This document shows positions 6,994 through 13,362 of a stretch of DNA of 13,362 nucleotides, in pieces; the stretch's first letter is position 1, and each line of letters starts with the position of its first letter. The stretch lies in contig JAJZAL010000145.1 in the NCBI GenBank assembly GCA_021799405.1, forward strand, positions 1-13,362, given 5' to 3'. Under the pieces are notes generated by a model that did no database searches, was not told where the DNA came from, and saw only the letters and a program-made list of their open reading frames with translations. A program made the position numbers and the translations under genes. The DNA is from Acidobacteriota bacterium (GTDB taxonomy: Bacteria; Acidobacteriota; Terriglobia; Terriglobales; Acidobacteriaceae).

Positions 6994-7539
6994 ATGAGCA
7001 TAAGAACATTGGCGACGAGAGAGGTATACCGCAACCGCTGGATGCGTCTGCGGGAGGATCGGATCGAGCGCAGCAACGGGGTGGAGGGGATTTACTCCGT
7101 TGTGGATAAGGACGACTGTGCGGTGATTGTCCCGATCGAGGGGGGCTCAGTGTATCTGGTGGAGCAGTTTCGGTACACGGTGCAGAAGAGATGCATGGAG
7201 TTTCCGCAGGGGGGATGGGAGACGCCGGATGTAGATCCGGAAGAGTTGGCTCGGGGCGAGTTGCGCGAGGAAACCGGGCTGGTTGCGGGGAGGGTGGTGC
7301 GGCTGGGCATGAACTGGGTGGCATATGGATTTACGCGGCAGAAGCAACATATCTACCTGGCGACGGATCTGAGGCAGGAGAGTACGGATCGGGACGAGGA
7401 GGAGCACGATCTGGAGGTGAAACAGGTGAGGGTTGCGGAGTTTGAGGGAATGCTGCTGGATGGGACGATTCAGGATATGTCCACGGTGGCCGCGTGGGGC
7501 ATGTACCGGTTGTGGAAGGAGCGGGAGGAGCAGGGTTGA
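6994..7539 (+). CDS. NUDIX hydrolase, ADP-ribose pyrophosphatase-like
   Basis: This 181-residue cytosolic protein belongs to the NUDIX family, which hydrolyses nucleoside diphosphates linked to another moiety. The closest type by architecture is the ADP-ribose/nucleotide-sugar pyrophosphatase group: an N-terminal beta-domain (VYRNRWMRLREDRIERSNG, 11-29), a central strand pair (CAVIVPIEGGSVYLVEQFRY, 42-61) and MEFPQGGWE before the Nudix box. The box spans 74-96. Its metal-binding core ELREETGL is intact (Glu89, Glu92, Glu93, Gly95), but the usual first Glu is Val80 and the usual Arg before ELREE is Gly88. The rest, with VAYGFTRQKQHIYLATDL, is typical of the ADP-ribose type. The exact substrate cannot be told from sequence. 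The gene is divergent from xylB and ends 13 bases before the convergent ZIP gene stop, leaving no room for a separate terminator. Confidence 0.9.
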   Translation: MSIRTLATREVYRNRWMRLREDRIERSNGVEGIYSVVDKDDCAVIVPIEGGSVYLVEQFRYTVQKRCMEFPQGGWETPDVDPEELARGELREETGLVAGRVVRLGMNWVAYGFTRQKQHIYLATDLRQESTDRDEEEHDLEVKQVRVAEFEGMLLDGTIQDMSTVAAWGMYRLWKEREEQG

Positions 7540-7552
7540 GGCGACGATGGGG

Positions 7553-8272
7553 TTATACGGGGGCAATGGTGCGGATAGCAATGAAGAGGACGACACCGAG
7601 CAAAAATACGAGCGCGATGCGGAGGCTGTGCTCGCGATTGACTTCCGGGATCAGGTCAGAGGCAGCGACGTAGATGGCTGCACCGGCGGAGAGCGGGAGC
7701 CCGCCAAATACCCAGTGGGGCAGCAGATCGATGATGAGGACGCCAGCGACGGTTGAGGTCGCCAGAATAAAGGCTGCGAGGACCGCGGTGCCGCGGGTGC
7801 GTCCCGAGGCCAGCATGACGGATGCCACGGTGAAGCCCTCAGGAATCTTATGGAGCAGAATTGCCGTGAAGATGAGCCAGCCGAGCCAACTGGAGATGAC
7901 GAAGCCGGAGGCGATGGCGACGCCGTCAAAGAATGCGTGAGCAGACAGGCCAAGCAAAACAGAGATTCCGGTGTGAGTGTGGATGAACTCCTCGGTATGA
8001 GTTTCTTCGCCGAGATGAAAATGAGGGGTAATCGTGTGTTCCACGAGGTGGATGATGCAGTAGCCGGCGAGAACCAGCAGGGGTGCCCACTTAGGGGAGA
8101 AGTGCATGCTTTCCGGCAGCATGTCGAGCAGTGCGACAGACATCATGAAGCCGGCGCCGAGAGCGATGAAGTAGCGCAGGGAGCGGTTGTTCCATCGGCG
8201 CTGGACGAGGATGAGTCCGCCAAAGAGGTTTGCCGAGCCTGCAATACAGCCGAGGATGAGAGAGACGAGCAT
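7553..8272 (-). CDS. ZIP family divalent metal transporter
   Basis: This 239-residue inner-membrane protein has eight predicted hydrophobic segments and would import zinc or another divalent metal. The two hallmark ZIP helices are present: HAFFDGVAIASGF (112-124, His112 and Asp116) and HKIPEGFTVASVML (141-154, His141 and Glu145), which form the binuclear metal site. The second helix carries DMLPES (50-55), and a His-rich loop HTITPHFHLGEETHTEE (79-95) followed by HTHTG sits between helices 3 and 4, as usual for metal sensing or delivery in ZIPs. ASDLIPEVNREH (205-216) is the late-helix motif. I chose the ATG at 8272 because MLVSLILGCIAG starts the first helix directly; an in-frame TTG at 8314 would add 14 hydrophilic residues. 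The gene lies 108 bases behind the DUF4149 gene on the same strand. Metal specificity is not decided by the sequence. Confidence 0.92.
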   Translation of the reverse strand: MLVSLILGCIAGSANLFGGLILVQRRWNNRSLRYFIALGAGFMMSVALLDMLPESMHFSPKWAPLLVLAGYCIIHLVEHTITPHFHLGEETHTEEFIHTHTGISVLLGLSAHAFFDGVAIASGFVISSWLGWLIFTAILLHKIPEGFTVASVMLASGRTRGTAVLAAFILATSTVAGVLIIDLLPHWVFGGLPLSAGAAIYVAASDLIPEVNREHSLRIALVFLLGVVLFIAIRTIAPV

Positions 8273-8302
8273 AGTGATCCGGGTTGCGTTTACTGGGCGA
8301 AG

Positions 8303-8314
8303 TTGCAGATGCAA
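8303..8314. repeat. Palindrome TTGCA-GA-TGCAA upstream of the ZIP gene
   Basis: A 12-base inverted repeat with 5-base arms lies about 30 bases before the ZIP start codon and just downstream of a candidate -10 element. It could be an operator, for example for a metal-responsive repressor, but it does not match a Fur or Zur consensus that I can name. Short palindromes of this size also occur by chance. Confidence 0.3.
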
Positions 8315-8337
8315 TTTCCGAGCCTAAACAATCGCTC

Positions 8338-8346
8338 ATCATAACA
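8338..8346 (-). promoter_or_regulatory. Candidate extended -10 element (TGTTATGAT) for the ZIP gene
   Basis: Read on the minus strand the sequence is TGTTATGAT, a fair match to the extended -10 form TGnTATAAT. It would start transcription near 8331, about 59 bases before the ATG at 8272. No good -35 hexamer precedes it. The ZIP gene may also be read from the htpX promoter. Confidence 0.3.
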
Positions 8347-8380
8347 GCATTTGGGCGGTAGCCGGTGGACGTGGGGAGGA

Positions 8381-8881
8381 TCAGGTCCGCGGATTGGTTG
8401 TCGCGCCGGGCGCGGCAGCCCAGGCGACGGCCAGCGTGGCAACAATTCCGCTAATGAGGACAATTTCAAAAACTTTAACGTCTTCACGATGCAGCCGGTC
8501 GAACTCGGCACGGTATGGGTTGGTCCTGGGGACGGACTCGATGTTGCCGCCTGCCTCAATGCGGGCGTTTTGCATGCGGGGAATGATGGAGAATTGCGAA
8601 AACGCAGTGAGGCCCATCATGATGGCGACGAGAATTATGGGCGCAATCACGTTGCGTGAGAAGGCACGGATGCGCTGCCCGAGAGCGAGAAATAGAATCA
8701 GCAAGGCTCCGGCGACAAGTCCTTCGAATTGGAGAATGGGGAGGCTCTTGCCGACGACCAGGCCGGCCTGATGGATTGGCAGAACTGAGAAGGCCGACGC
8801 AGCGACGATGGGGAAGAACATGGAGCCACCCACCCAGAGGACGAGCAGGAGCAGGACGAGAGAGCGCAGCAGAAATCGCAT
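8381..8881 (-). CDS. DUF4149-type (TMEM205-like) integral membrane protein
   Basis: This 166-residue protein has about four hydrophobic segments: 4-30 (LLRSLVLLLLVLWVGGSMFF), 50-68, 78-97 and 136-155. The pattern of a first helix with WVGG..FF, a loop with VGKSLPILQFEG, and FDRLHREDVKVFEIVLI (127-143) before the last helix matches the DUF4149/TMEM205-like family, whose function is unknown. Upstream in-frame starts (up to 8986) would overlap the htpX coding region by more than 80 bases and place a hydrophilic stretch before the first helix, so the ATG at 8881 is preferred. It begins 19 bases after the htpX stop, indicating co-transcription, and may serve in envelope stress or protein quality control by association. 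The family assignment rests on pattern recognition and should be taken as probable. Confidence 0.78.
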   Translation of the reverse strand: MRFLLRSLVLLLLVLWVGGSMFFPIVAASAFSVLPIHQAGLVVGKSLPILQFEGLVAGALLILFLALGQRIRAFSRNVIAPIILVAIMMGLTAFSQFSIIPRMQNARIEAGGNIESVPRTNPYRAEFDRLHREDVKVFEIVLISGIVATLAVAWAAAPGATTNPRT

Positions 8882-8893
8882 AATAAGTGGAAG

Positions 8894-8898
8894 CCTCC
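8894..8898 (-). promoter_or_regulatory. Ribosome binding site of the DUF4149 gene, long spacing
   Basis: A strong GGAGG (complement of 8894-8898) lies 12 bases before the ATG at 8881, longer than the usual 5-9. It falls between the htpX stop codon (8901-8903) and the start, so ribosomes ending htpX would pass close to it. Confidence 0.45.
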
Positions 8899-8900
8899 GT

Positions 8901-9755
8901 TCAATAGATGCTCGGGCGGCCAGTGAGCCGCTCAATGCGCCGGGCAATGGGTGGATGGGTAGAAAAGAGTCCGGCAAGGAATTCACGGCTGAGAAGCGGC
9001 TGCACGATAAAGAGATGTGCAGTGGAGGGGGATGCGGCTAAGGGTACGCGGCGGGAATATGCGTCAATTTTTTGCAGAGCGCTGGCCAGTGCATAGGGAT
9101 TGCCAGTCATGCGGGCACCGGTGGCATCTGCTTCGAACTCGCGGGAGCGAGAGATGGCGAGCTGGATGAGCATGGCGGCAATAGGAGCGACGATCATCAT
9201 GAGCAGAGCGGTGAAGACGCCACCACTACCTTCGCGGTCGCGGTCGCCATATCCGCCGAAGAGCGCGGCCCAGTAGCCCATGCGTGCGATGAGCGTGATG
9301 GCACCGGCAAGAGTGGCAACGATGGAGCTGGTAAGGATGTCACGGTTGCGGACGTGGCCCAGTTCATGGGCAAGGACGCCCTCGAGTTCGTCATCATTCA
9401 GGAGATTGAGGATGCCGTGAGTCACCGCGATGGAGGCGTGGCTGGGATTACGGCCGGTGGCGAAGGCATTGGGTGAGTCGGTTGGGATGACGTAGATGGA
9501 CGGCATGGGAAGGCCGGCCCGCTGGGTCATGCGCTCGACGACCTGGTAGGCGCGGGGAAGCTGCTCGCGGGTGACGGGCTGGGCGCGATAGGTGGCCAAG
9601 GCGATTTTGTCAGAGTAGAAGTAGCTGACGAAATTCATAGCAGCGGCCATGATGAAGGCAATGATCATGCCATTTCGCCCGCCGATGGCTGCTCCCGCGA
9701 AAAGCAGAAGTAGGGTTAGCAGGGTGAGCAGAAGAGTGGTTTTGAGAGTATTCAT
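8901..9755 (-). CDS. htpX: Membrane-bound zinc metalloprotease HtpX (M48B)
   Basis: HtpX degrades misfolded or damaged inner-membrane proteins, with its active site facing the cytoplasm. The 284 residues compare with 293 in E. coli HtpX. Two N-terminal membrane helices (5-25 and 29-47) are followed by [19 protein letters not shown] (84-102), a family hallmark. The zinc site is HELGH (130-134) within [15 protein letters not shown], with Glu131 as catalytic base and Glu206 in [13 protein letters not shown] as the third zinc ligand. Two further hydrophobic segments lie at 143-165 and 179-203. The C-terminal [14 protein letters not shown] (264-277) is also conserved. The ATG at 9755 has GGAGGA 7 bases upstream (complement of 9763-9768). 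It is the first gene of a minus-strand series with the DUF4149 and ZIP genes. I found no CIRCE or other heat-shock operator upstream. Confidence 0.96.
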   Translation of the reverse strand: MNTLKTTLLLTLLTLLLLFAGAAIGGRNGMIIAFIMAAAMNFVSYFYSDKIALATYRAQPVTREQLPRAYQVVERMTQRAGLPMPSIYVIPTDSPNAFATGRNPSHASIAVTHGILNLLNDDELEGVLAHELGHVRNRDILTSSIVATLAGAITLIARMGYWAALFGGYGDRDREGSGGVFTALLMMIVAPIAAMLIQLAISRSREFEADATGARMTGNPYALASALQKIDAYSRRVPLAASPSTAHLFIVQPLLSREFLAGLFSTHPPIARRIERLTGRPSIY

Positions 9756-10118
9756 CGGTCGGTCCTCCGAGCGAGACCAGACTGCACTCTATATAGATTC
9801 TAAATGTGGGAGTTACGGCTGGACGGGTTTGCGGGTGGGCGAAGCCCGTTGTGTTACAGCTAAGGCCACTTCATAGATGCGGCTTGCGGCACGTTACCCT
9901 GATTTTGTATACATGGATGCATTCCGATCAGGATCGAGGGTCGCCAAGCCGCTAACTGCCTCATTTTTATGAGTGGTTACTTCGGGAGTGAAAAGGCAGG
10001 TAACGCCGGGCAACCAGGAACGCGAGAATGTACATCGGACGTTGAGGACCCATACAACAGGGGAAAGAGTTGCGTTCGTACGCAAAACATTATGGATGTC
10101 GTAAATACGTCGAGGCCC
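9756..10118. other. 363-base intergenic region between htpX and the response regulator
   Basis: This is the only stretch over 300 bases without a gene. It carries the htpX ribosome binding site (complement of 9763-9768), an 8-base palindrome CTATATAG near 9788-9795 that may be part of the htpX promoter, and a stem ACGGGTTT/AAGCCCGT (9823-9830 with 9842-9849, one G-T pair). A weak plus-strand promoter candidate is TTGCGG (9884-9889) with TATACA (9908-9913), spacing 18. If it is real, the response regulator mRNA has a leader of about 200 bases. No riboswitch or RNA gene is recognised. Confidence 0.4.
10070..10085. repeat. Inverted repeat TTGCGT-TCGT-ACGCAA before the response regulator gene
   Basis: A 6-base perfect inverted repeat with a 4-base centre ends 33 bases before the ATG at 10119. 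It could be an operator or a small hairpin in the leader. There is no T-tract, so it is not a terminator. Confidence 0.35.
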
Positions 10119-10499
10119 ATGTCAGAGATCTTGCTTGTTGACGACAACGCAATTCAGGCGGCAACCCGGAAGGCGGTCCTCACCCGAGCGGGACGACGGG
10201 TTTTGATCGCAGAAAGTGCCGCAGCGGCGCTGAAGATGCTGGCAAATGAAGAGGTTGCCGCACAGATCGCGCTGATGATTACCGACCATCTGATGCCGGG
10301 TATGAACGGCCCGGAGTTTGTGCGGAAGTTTCGCGAAAAGCTGCCGGAAACGCCCGTGGTGGTGTTGAGCGGATTGCCTGACGCGGAGACGGAGTACGAG
10401 CCGGGCGATGTGGTGTTTCGGATGAAGCCGATTGCCCCGGATGCGCTGATTCATCTGGTGAATGAGCTGTTGGATAGCTCCGTGGCGCGGACGGCCTGA
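10119..10499 (+). CDS. Stand-alone receiver domain response regulator
   Basis: The 126-residue product is a single CheY-like receiver domain with no output domain. All key residues are visible: acidic pair Asp8-Asp9 in ILLVDDNAIQ, phospho-acceptor Asp56 in LMITDHLMPGMNG, Ser84 in VVLSGL at the Thr/Ser switch position, and Lys103 in FRMKPI. It would be phosphorylated by a histidine kinase encoded elsewhere and act by protein contacts or as a relay element. The start at 10119 gives a normal receiver N-terminus (MSEILLVDD); GAGG at 10112-10115 is only 3 bases away. In-frame ATGs at 10092 and 9969 are possible but add residues without receiver character. A clear intrinsic terminator follows, so it is probably monocistronic and functionally separate from the ccm genes. 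Confidence 0.92.
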   Translation: MSEILLVDDNAIQAATRKAVLTRAGRRVLIAESAAAALKMLANEEVAAQIALMITDHLMPGMNGPEFVRKFREKLPETPVVVLSGLPDAETEYEPGDVVFRMKPIAPDALIHLVNELLDSSVARTA

Positions 10500-10529
10500 G
10501 GCGGCGGGCAGAGGGATTTTCGGGCGATG

Positions 10530-10555
10530 AGGGCGTCGGCGAGATGCCCTTTTCT
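10530..10555 (+). terminator. Intrinsic terminator after the response regulator gene
   Basis: GGGCGTC (10531-10537) pairs with GATGCCC (10543-10549) through seven pairs including one G-U, around the loop GGCGA. TTTT (10550-10553) then CT follows. It lies 31 bases past the stop codon and separates this gene from ccmF. Confidence 0.75.
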
Positions 10556-10658
10556 GTGCGCATGAGAGCAAATTTCCGCTCGTGAAGTTGTGCTTTATGT
10601 CACATCTTTGGATTGCGGCTGGCCTTTACACTCTGCGAGAATGAAGCCTGAGTTGAAC

Positions 10659-12728
10659 ATGCCTACATTCGGCAGCTACGCGCTACTCCTCGCCCTAGTG
10701 TTAAGCGCCTATAACCTGCTCGCAGGCGCAATCGCGCTACGCCAGATTGCAACCCGAAGCCGCGGAAGGTTTGCGCCAGAACGCCTGGCGGAGACAGCAA
10801 GGCGAGCCGGTATTGCGTGTTTCGCGGCGGTAACGTGTGCTGCATTTGCGCTGGTATGGGCTGCATTTACGAACGACTTTTCGGTTGCGTACATTCTGCA
10901 TCACTCAAACAGGGCGTTGCCGTGGCCTTACAAGTTCGCCGCGCTCTGGTCAGGGCAGGAAGGATCGCTGCTGCTGTGGGCCTGGCTGCTGGCCGGGTAT
11001 GGATTTGTGGTGCGGATTCGTCACAAAGTGGACGTGAAGCTGTCCGCCTATGCGTCGACGATCCTCGCCGGGATTCAGGTGTTTTTCCTGCTGGTCGTGA
11101 ATTTCGCCGCGCCGCCGTTTGCGCTGGTTCAGGGCACGGTGCCGCATGACGGATTCGGGCTGAATCCACTGCTGCAGTATCCCGAGATGGTGATTCATCC
11201 GCCAATGCTCTACCTGGGGTACGTAGGCTTCAGTGTGCCGTTCGCGTTCGCGCTGGGCGCGCTGATGATGCGGTATCCGGGCGAGAAGTGGATCAGCATT
11301 ACGCGCCGGTGGACGATGGTGGGGTGGTTATTCCTGACCTGCGGCATTTTTCTGGGCGCGCACTGGGCGTACCAAGTGCTGGGGTGGGGCGGTTACTGGG
11401 GCTGGGATCCGGTCGAAAACGCATCGCTTATGCCGTGGATTGCCGGCACAGCATTTCTGCACTCGGTGATGATGCAGGAAAAGCGCGGCATGATGAAGAA
11501 GTGGAACGTATGGCTGATTTTCTCGGCATTTCTGCTTGCGATTCTGGGCGACATGTTGACGCGTTCCGGCCTGGTGAGTTCGGTGCATGCGTTTGCACAG
11601 TCGTCGATTGGAAACTGGTTCTGGCCGTTCCTGGTGATCTGCATTGGGGTATGCCTGTTTACGTACTTTCTTAATCGCGATCACCTCAAATCGGATCACA
11701 AGCTGGAAGCACTGGTATCGCGGGAATCAAGCTTTCTGTTTAATAACGTCGTGCTGATGGCTGCCTGCTTTACCGTGCTGTGGGGCACGCTCTTCCCAGT
11801 GCTATCGGAGTTTGTACAGGGGAACAAGGTGACGGTGAGCGCACCTTTCTACGACCGGGTTGCGGTGCCGATCGGCGTCTTCCTGTTGTTTCTGACAGGC
11901 GTGGGCCCACTGCTGGCGTGGCGCAGCACGTCGATGCGCAGCATTCGCAAGAATCTTATCGCTCCTTCGATTGCGGCCTTGTTGACCGGTATTGTCGTGA
12001 TTGCGATAGGCGTGCGTCCGTGGAGTATTTTCACGAGCACACCTGGGCCGTTTTACGCGTGGATGACTTTTGTGCTGGCGGCATTCGTGACCACCGCAAT
12101 CGGGTCAGAATTTCTGCGGGGTGCGAGAGTCATTCAGCGGCACACGGGAAAGAATTTCTTTGCATCCATCGTGCATCTGACGCGCCGCAATACGCGTCGA
12201 TATGGTGGGTACCTGGTGCATTTCGGCGTAGTGGTGATTTTTATCGGGCTCGCGGGGTCGGCGTTCAACCGGAGCGTAGAAAAGACGCTCGACTTCCACC
12301 AGAGCATGACCGTTGGGCCGTACCGGCTTGAGTGCCTGGATTATTCCGAGGACACGAACCCGAATTACGACTCTGAATATGCACTGCTGAATGTCTACCG
12401 CGACGGGAAATATGTCACGCAATTGGATCCGGCGAAGCGTTTCTATCAGGCGAGCCAGCAGACTTCGACGATTGTGGCGGAGCGGTCAACGCCGGAGTGG
12501 GACCTTTACGTGGTGTATGCGGGCCAGGATCCGCAGACGGGACAGCCGATTATTCGCGCGCATTTGAACCCGTTGGTGATGTGGATCTGGGTGGGCGTGA
12601 TCATCGTGGTTTTCGGTACGCTGGTTGCCCTCGTGCCAAACATGCAGGCTGGCGGAGGTGGGGCGCGCGCTAACGAAAAGAGGCCGGAGGAGCGCGAATT
12701 GGTGGCCGCCGGGAAGTCGGGATCATGA
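10659..12728 (+). CDS. ccmF: Cytochrome c haem lyase subunit CcmF
   Basis: CcmF is the core of the System I haem lyase: it takes haem from holo-CcmE and attaches it to the CXXCH motif of apocytochrome c on the outer face of the inner membrane. The protein (689 residues from this start) is polytopic. The tryptophan-rich WWD segment is WGGYWGWDPVENASLMPW (243-260). Four candidate haem-ligand histidines are present: His180 in HPPMLYLGYVG, His268 in FLHSVMM, His310 in SGLVSSVHAFA, and His521 in YLVHFGVV. The spacing of the first three equals that of E. coli His173, His261 and His303. A periplasmic domain (about 535-640) precedes the last helix (MWIWVGVIIVVFGTLVALVP). The ATG at 10659 gives the family-like N-terminus MPTFGSYALLLAL; 10641 and 10590 are in-frame alternatives, and no strong ribosome binding site decides. 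It overlaps ccmH by ATGA. Confidence 0.95.
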   Translation: MPTFGSYALLLALVLSAYNLLAGAIALRQIATRSRGRFAPERLAETARRAGIACFAAVTCAAFALVWAAFTNDFSVAYILHHSNRALPWPYKFAALWSGQEGSLLLWAWLLAGYGFVVRIRHKVDVKLSAYASTILAGIQVFFLLVVNFAAPPFALVQGTVPHDGFGLNPLLQYPEMVIHPPMLYLGYVGFSVPFAFALGALMMRYPGEKWISITRRWTMVGWLFLTCGIFLGAHWAYQVLGWGGYWGWDPVENASLMPWIAGTAFLHSVMMQEKRGMMKKWNVWLIFSAFLLAILGDMLTRSGLVSSVHAFAQSSIGNWFWPFLVICIGVCLFTYFLNRDHLKSDHKLEALVSRESSFLFNNVVLMAACFTVLWGTLFPVLSEFVQGNKVTVSAPFYDRVAVPIGVFLLFLTGVGPLLAWRSTSMRSIRKNLIAPSIAALLTGIVVIAIGVRPWSIFTSTPGPFYAWMTFVLAAFVTTAIGSEFLRGARVIQRHTGKNFFASIVHLTRRNTRRYGGYLVHFGVVVIFIGLAGSAFNRSVEKTLDFHQSMTVGPYRLECLDYSEDTNPNYDSEYALLNVYRDGKYVTQLDPAKRFYQASQQTSTIVAERSTPEWDLYVVYAGQDPQTGQPIIRAHLNPLVMWIWVGVIIVVFGTLVALVPNMQAGGGGARANEKRPEERELVAAGKSGS

Positions 12729-13201
12729 AGAAGCTGATGACGCGCCTGACGCAATTTGCGGTCGCGCCGACGATCGCCATCGCTCTGATGCTCTCGATGG
12801 GGGCGACGAATCCAACTGTGCGCTACCACAGGATCGGCCACGAACTGATGTGCGTGTGCGGCTGCAACGAGATTCTGGCGGAATGCAACCATGAGAGCTG
12901 CCCCGATTCTCCGGTAGAGCTGGCGGAGTTACGGGCTGATATCGCCAAAGGGATGAGCAATCGCCAGGTTTTCGCGGCATTTCAGGCCGAGTACGGGCCA
13001 ACCGTGCTGGCGGCGCCCATGCTGACTCGCTTCAACATGGTGGCTTGGATTGTGCCGCCGGCGCTGCTTATGATCGGAATCTTTGGCGTCATGGGACTGG
13101 TGAGGAAATGGCGGCTGCGCGCTGCTGCGGTTCCAGCCGAGGCAAATGTGCAGGGATTTGAGGAGCTTCGCTCGAGAATTCGCAAGGAGACCGACTTATG
13201 A
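12725..13201 (+). CDS. ccmH: Cytochrome c biogenesis protein CcmH/CycL with C-x-C-x-C motif
   Basis: CcmH handles the apocytochrome c thiols and works with CcmF and CcmI at the outer face of the inner membrane. This 158-residue protein has an N-terminal signal anchor (about 9-27, after MKKLMTR), the cysteine motif region LMCVCGCNEILAECNHESCP (41-60), a helical part with the family pattern LRADIAKGMSNRQVFAAF (69-86) and YGPTVLAAP (90-98), then a second membrane helix (about 106-126) and a basic cytoplasmic tail. The order membrane-thiol domain-membrane is that of CcmH/CycL/Ccl2. In place of LRCxxC the motif is C43-x-C45-x-C47, with further Cys54 and Cys59. The start overlaps the ccmF stop (ATGA), and its own stop overlaps the next start in the same way, which shows translational coupling. 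Confidence 0.9.
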   Translation: MKKLMTRLTQFAVAPTIAIALMLSMGATNPTVRYHRIGHELMCVCGCNEILAECNHESCPDSPVELAELRADIAKGMSNRQVFAAFQAEYGPTVLAAPMLTRFNMVAWIVPPALLMIGIFGVMGLVRKWRLRAAAVPAEANVQGFEELRSRIRKETDL

Positions 13202-13362
13202 CGCTGTTTGCGTGCATTCTGCTTACGGCAGGCGTACTGGTTTACATGTTCTACCCGGAGCGCCATGTTGCGGTGCAGCGCCAGAAGACTCGGCTGGAAT
13301 ATTTGCGGGAGCTGCAAGCGACGCTGTACGAGAATTTGCGCGATTTGAATTTTGAGAATCGG
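13198..13362 (+). CDS. CcmI-like cytochrome c biogenesis protein, N-terminal part only
   Basis: The frame opens at an ATG that overlaps the ccmH stop (ATGA at 13198-13201) and stays open for 55 codons to the window edge. Residues 1-20 are a single membrane helix (MTLFACILLTAGVLVYMFYP). Residues 21-55 are a charged, probably coiled-coil helix (QKTRLEYLRELQATLYENL, then RDLNFENR). A short anchor followed by a helix ending in ...LRDLNFE resembles the N-terminus of CcmI-like proteins, which recruit the apocytochrome C-terminus to the CcmFH complex through a TPR domain. Whether a TPR or another domain follows cannot be seen. The position directly after ccmF and ccmH supports the assignment. Confidence 0.65.
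   Translation, partial: MTLFACILLTAGVLVYMFYPERHVAVQRQKTRLEYLRELQATLYENLRDLNFENR

Noticed and set aside
8273..8314. Longer ZIP protein starting at TTG 8314.
   Set aside because: It would use a rare start codon, overlap the palindrome and add hydrophilic residues before the first helix; the ATG at 8272 fits ZIP topology.
9781..9806. Possible CIRCE heat-shock operator before htpX because of ACTGCACTC.
   Set aside because: Only part of one arm of TTAGCACTC resembles it and the second arm GAGTGCTAA is absent.
9823..9849. Stem ACGGGTTT/AAGCCCGT as a terminator.
   Set aside because: It lies upstream of both flanking genes, so no transcript is known to end there, and no T-tract follows.
9969..10118. 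A 50-residue N-terminal extension of the response regulator.
   Set aside because: No Shine-Dalgarno site precedes 9969 and the residues have no receiver character; MSEILLVDD at 10119 is a normal receiver start.

Overview
The window looks like chromosomal DNA of an acidobacterium, probably class Terriglobia (Acidobacteriaceae-like). The main reasons are a gene for a VWFA-related protein of the type greatly expanded in Acidobacteria, the GC-rich coding style, and the overall protein flavour. This placement is inference from protein families, not from a marker gene. The window is densely coded: eleven complete or partial genes plus one partial gene at each edge's side of the operons. I see no tRNA, rRNA, CRISPR array, insertion sequence or integrase.

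Left third (1-5252): an envelope/secretome block. Two minus-strand genes, possibly co-transcribed, encode an exported S55 (SpoIVB-like) serine peptidase (1841-3712) and a secreted beta-propeller protein (1-1728, its 3' end lies outside). Divergently, a plus-strand gene (3915-5252) encodes an exported VWFA-related protein with a degenerate metal site. In the S55 protein the Ser and His halves of the protease domain are in the reverse order of SpoIVB, which is the most interesting structural point of the window.

Middle (5253-9755): housekeeping and metabolism. A xylulokinase gene (xylB, minus) faces the VWFA gene across a perfect hairpin and is divergent from a NUDIX hydrolase gene (plus). The NUDIX gene converges, with only 13 bases between stop codons, on a minus-strand series htpX -> DUF4149 membrane protein -> ZIP metal transporter. 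htpX and the DUF4149 gene are 19 bases apart and are probably one operon. The ZIP gene has its own candidate promoter and a small palindrome.

Right third (9756-13362): after a 363-base intergenic region comes a stand-alone receiver-domain response regulator ending in a clear intrinsic terminator. It is followed by a System I cytochrome c maturation operon: ccmF (haem lyase), ccmH (apocytochrome-handling protein with an unusual C-x-C-x-C motif) and the start of a CcmI-like gene. These three genes overlap by ATGA junctions, so they are translationally coupled. The rest of the ccm operon must lie to the right.

No defence island or obviously new multi-gene system is visible. The best leads are the permuted S55 protease, the metal-site-less VWFA protein next to it, and the CcmH cysteine motif.
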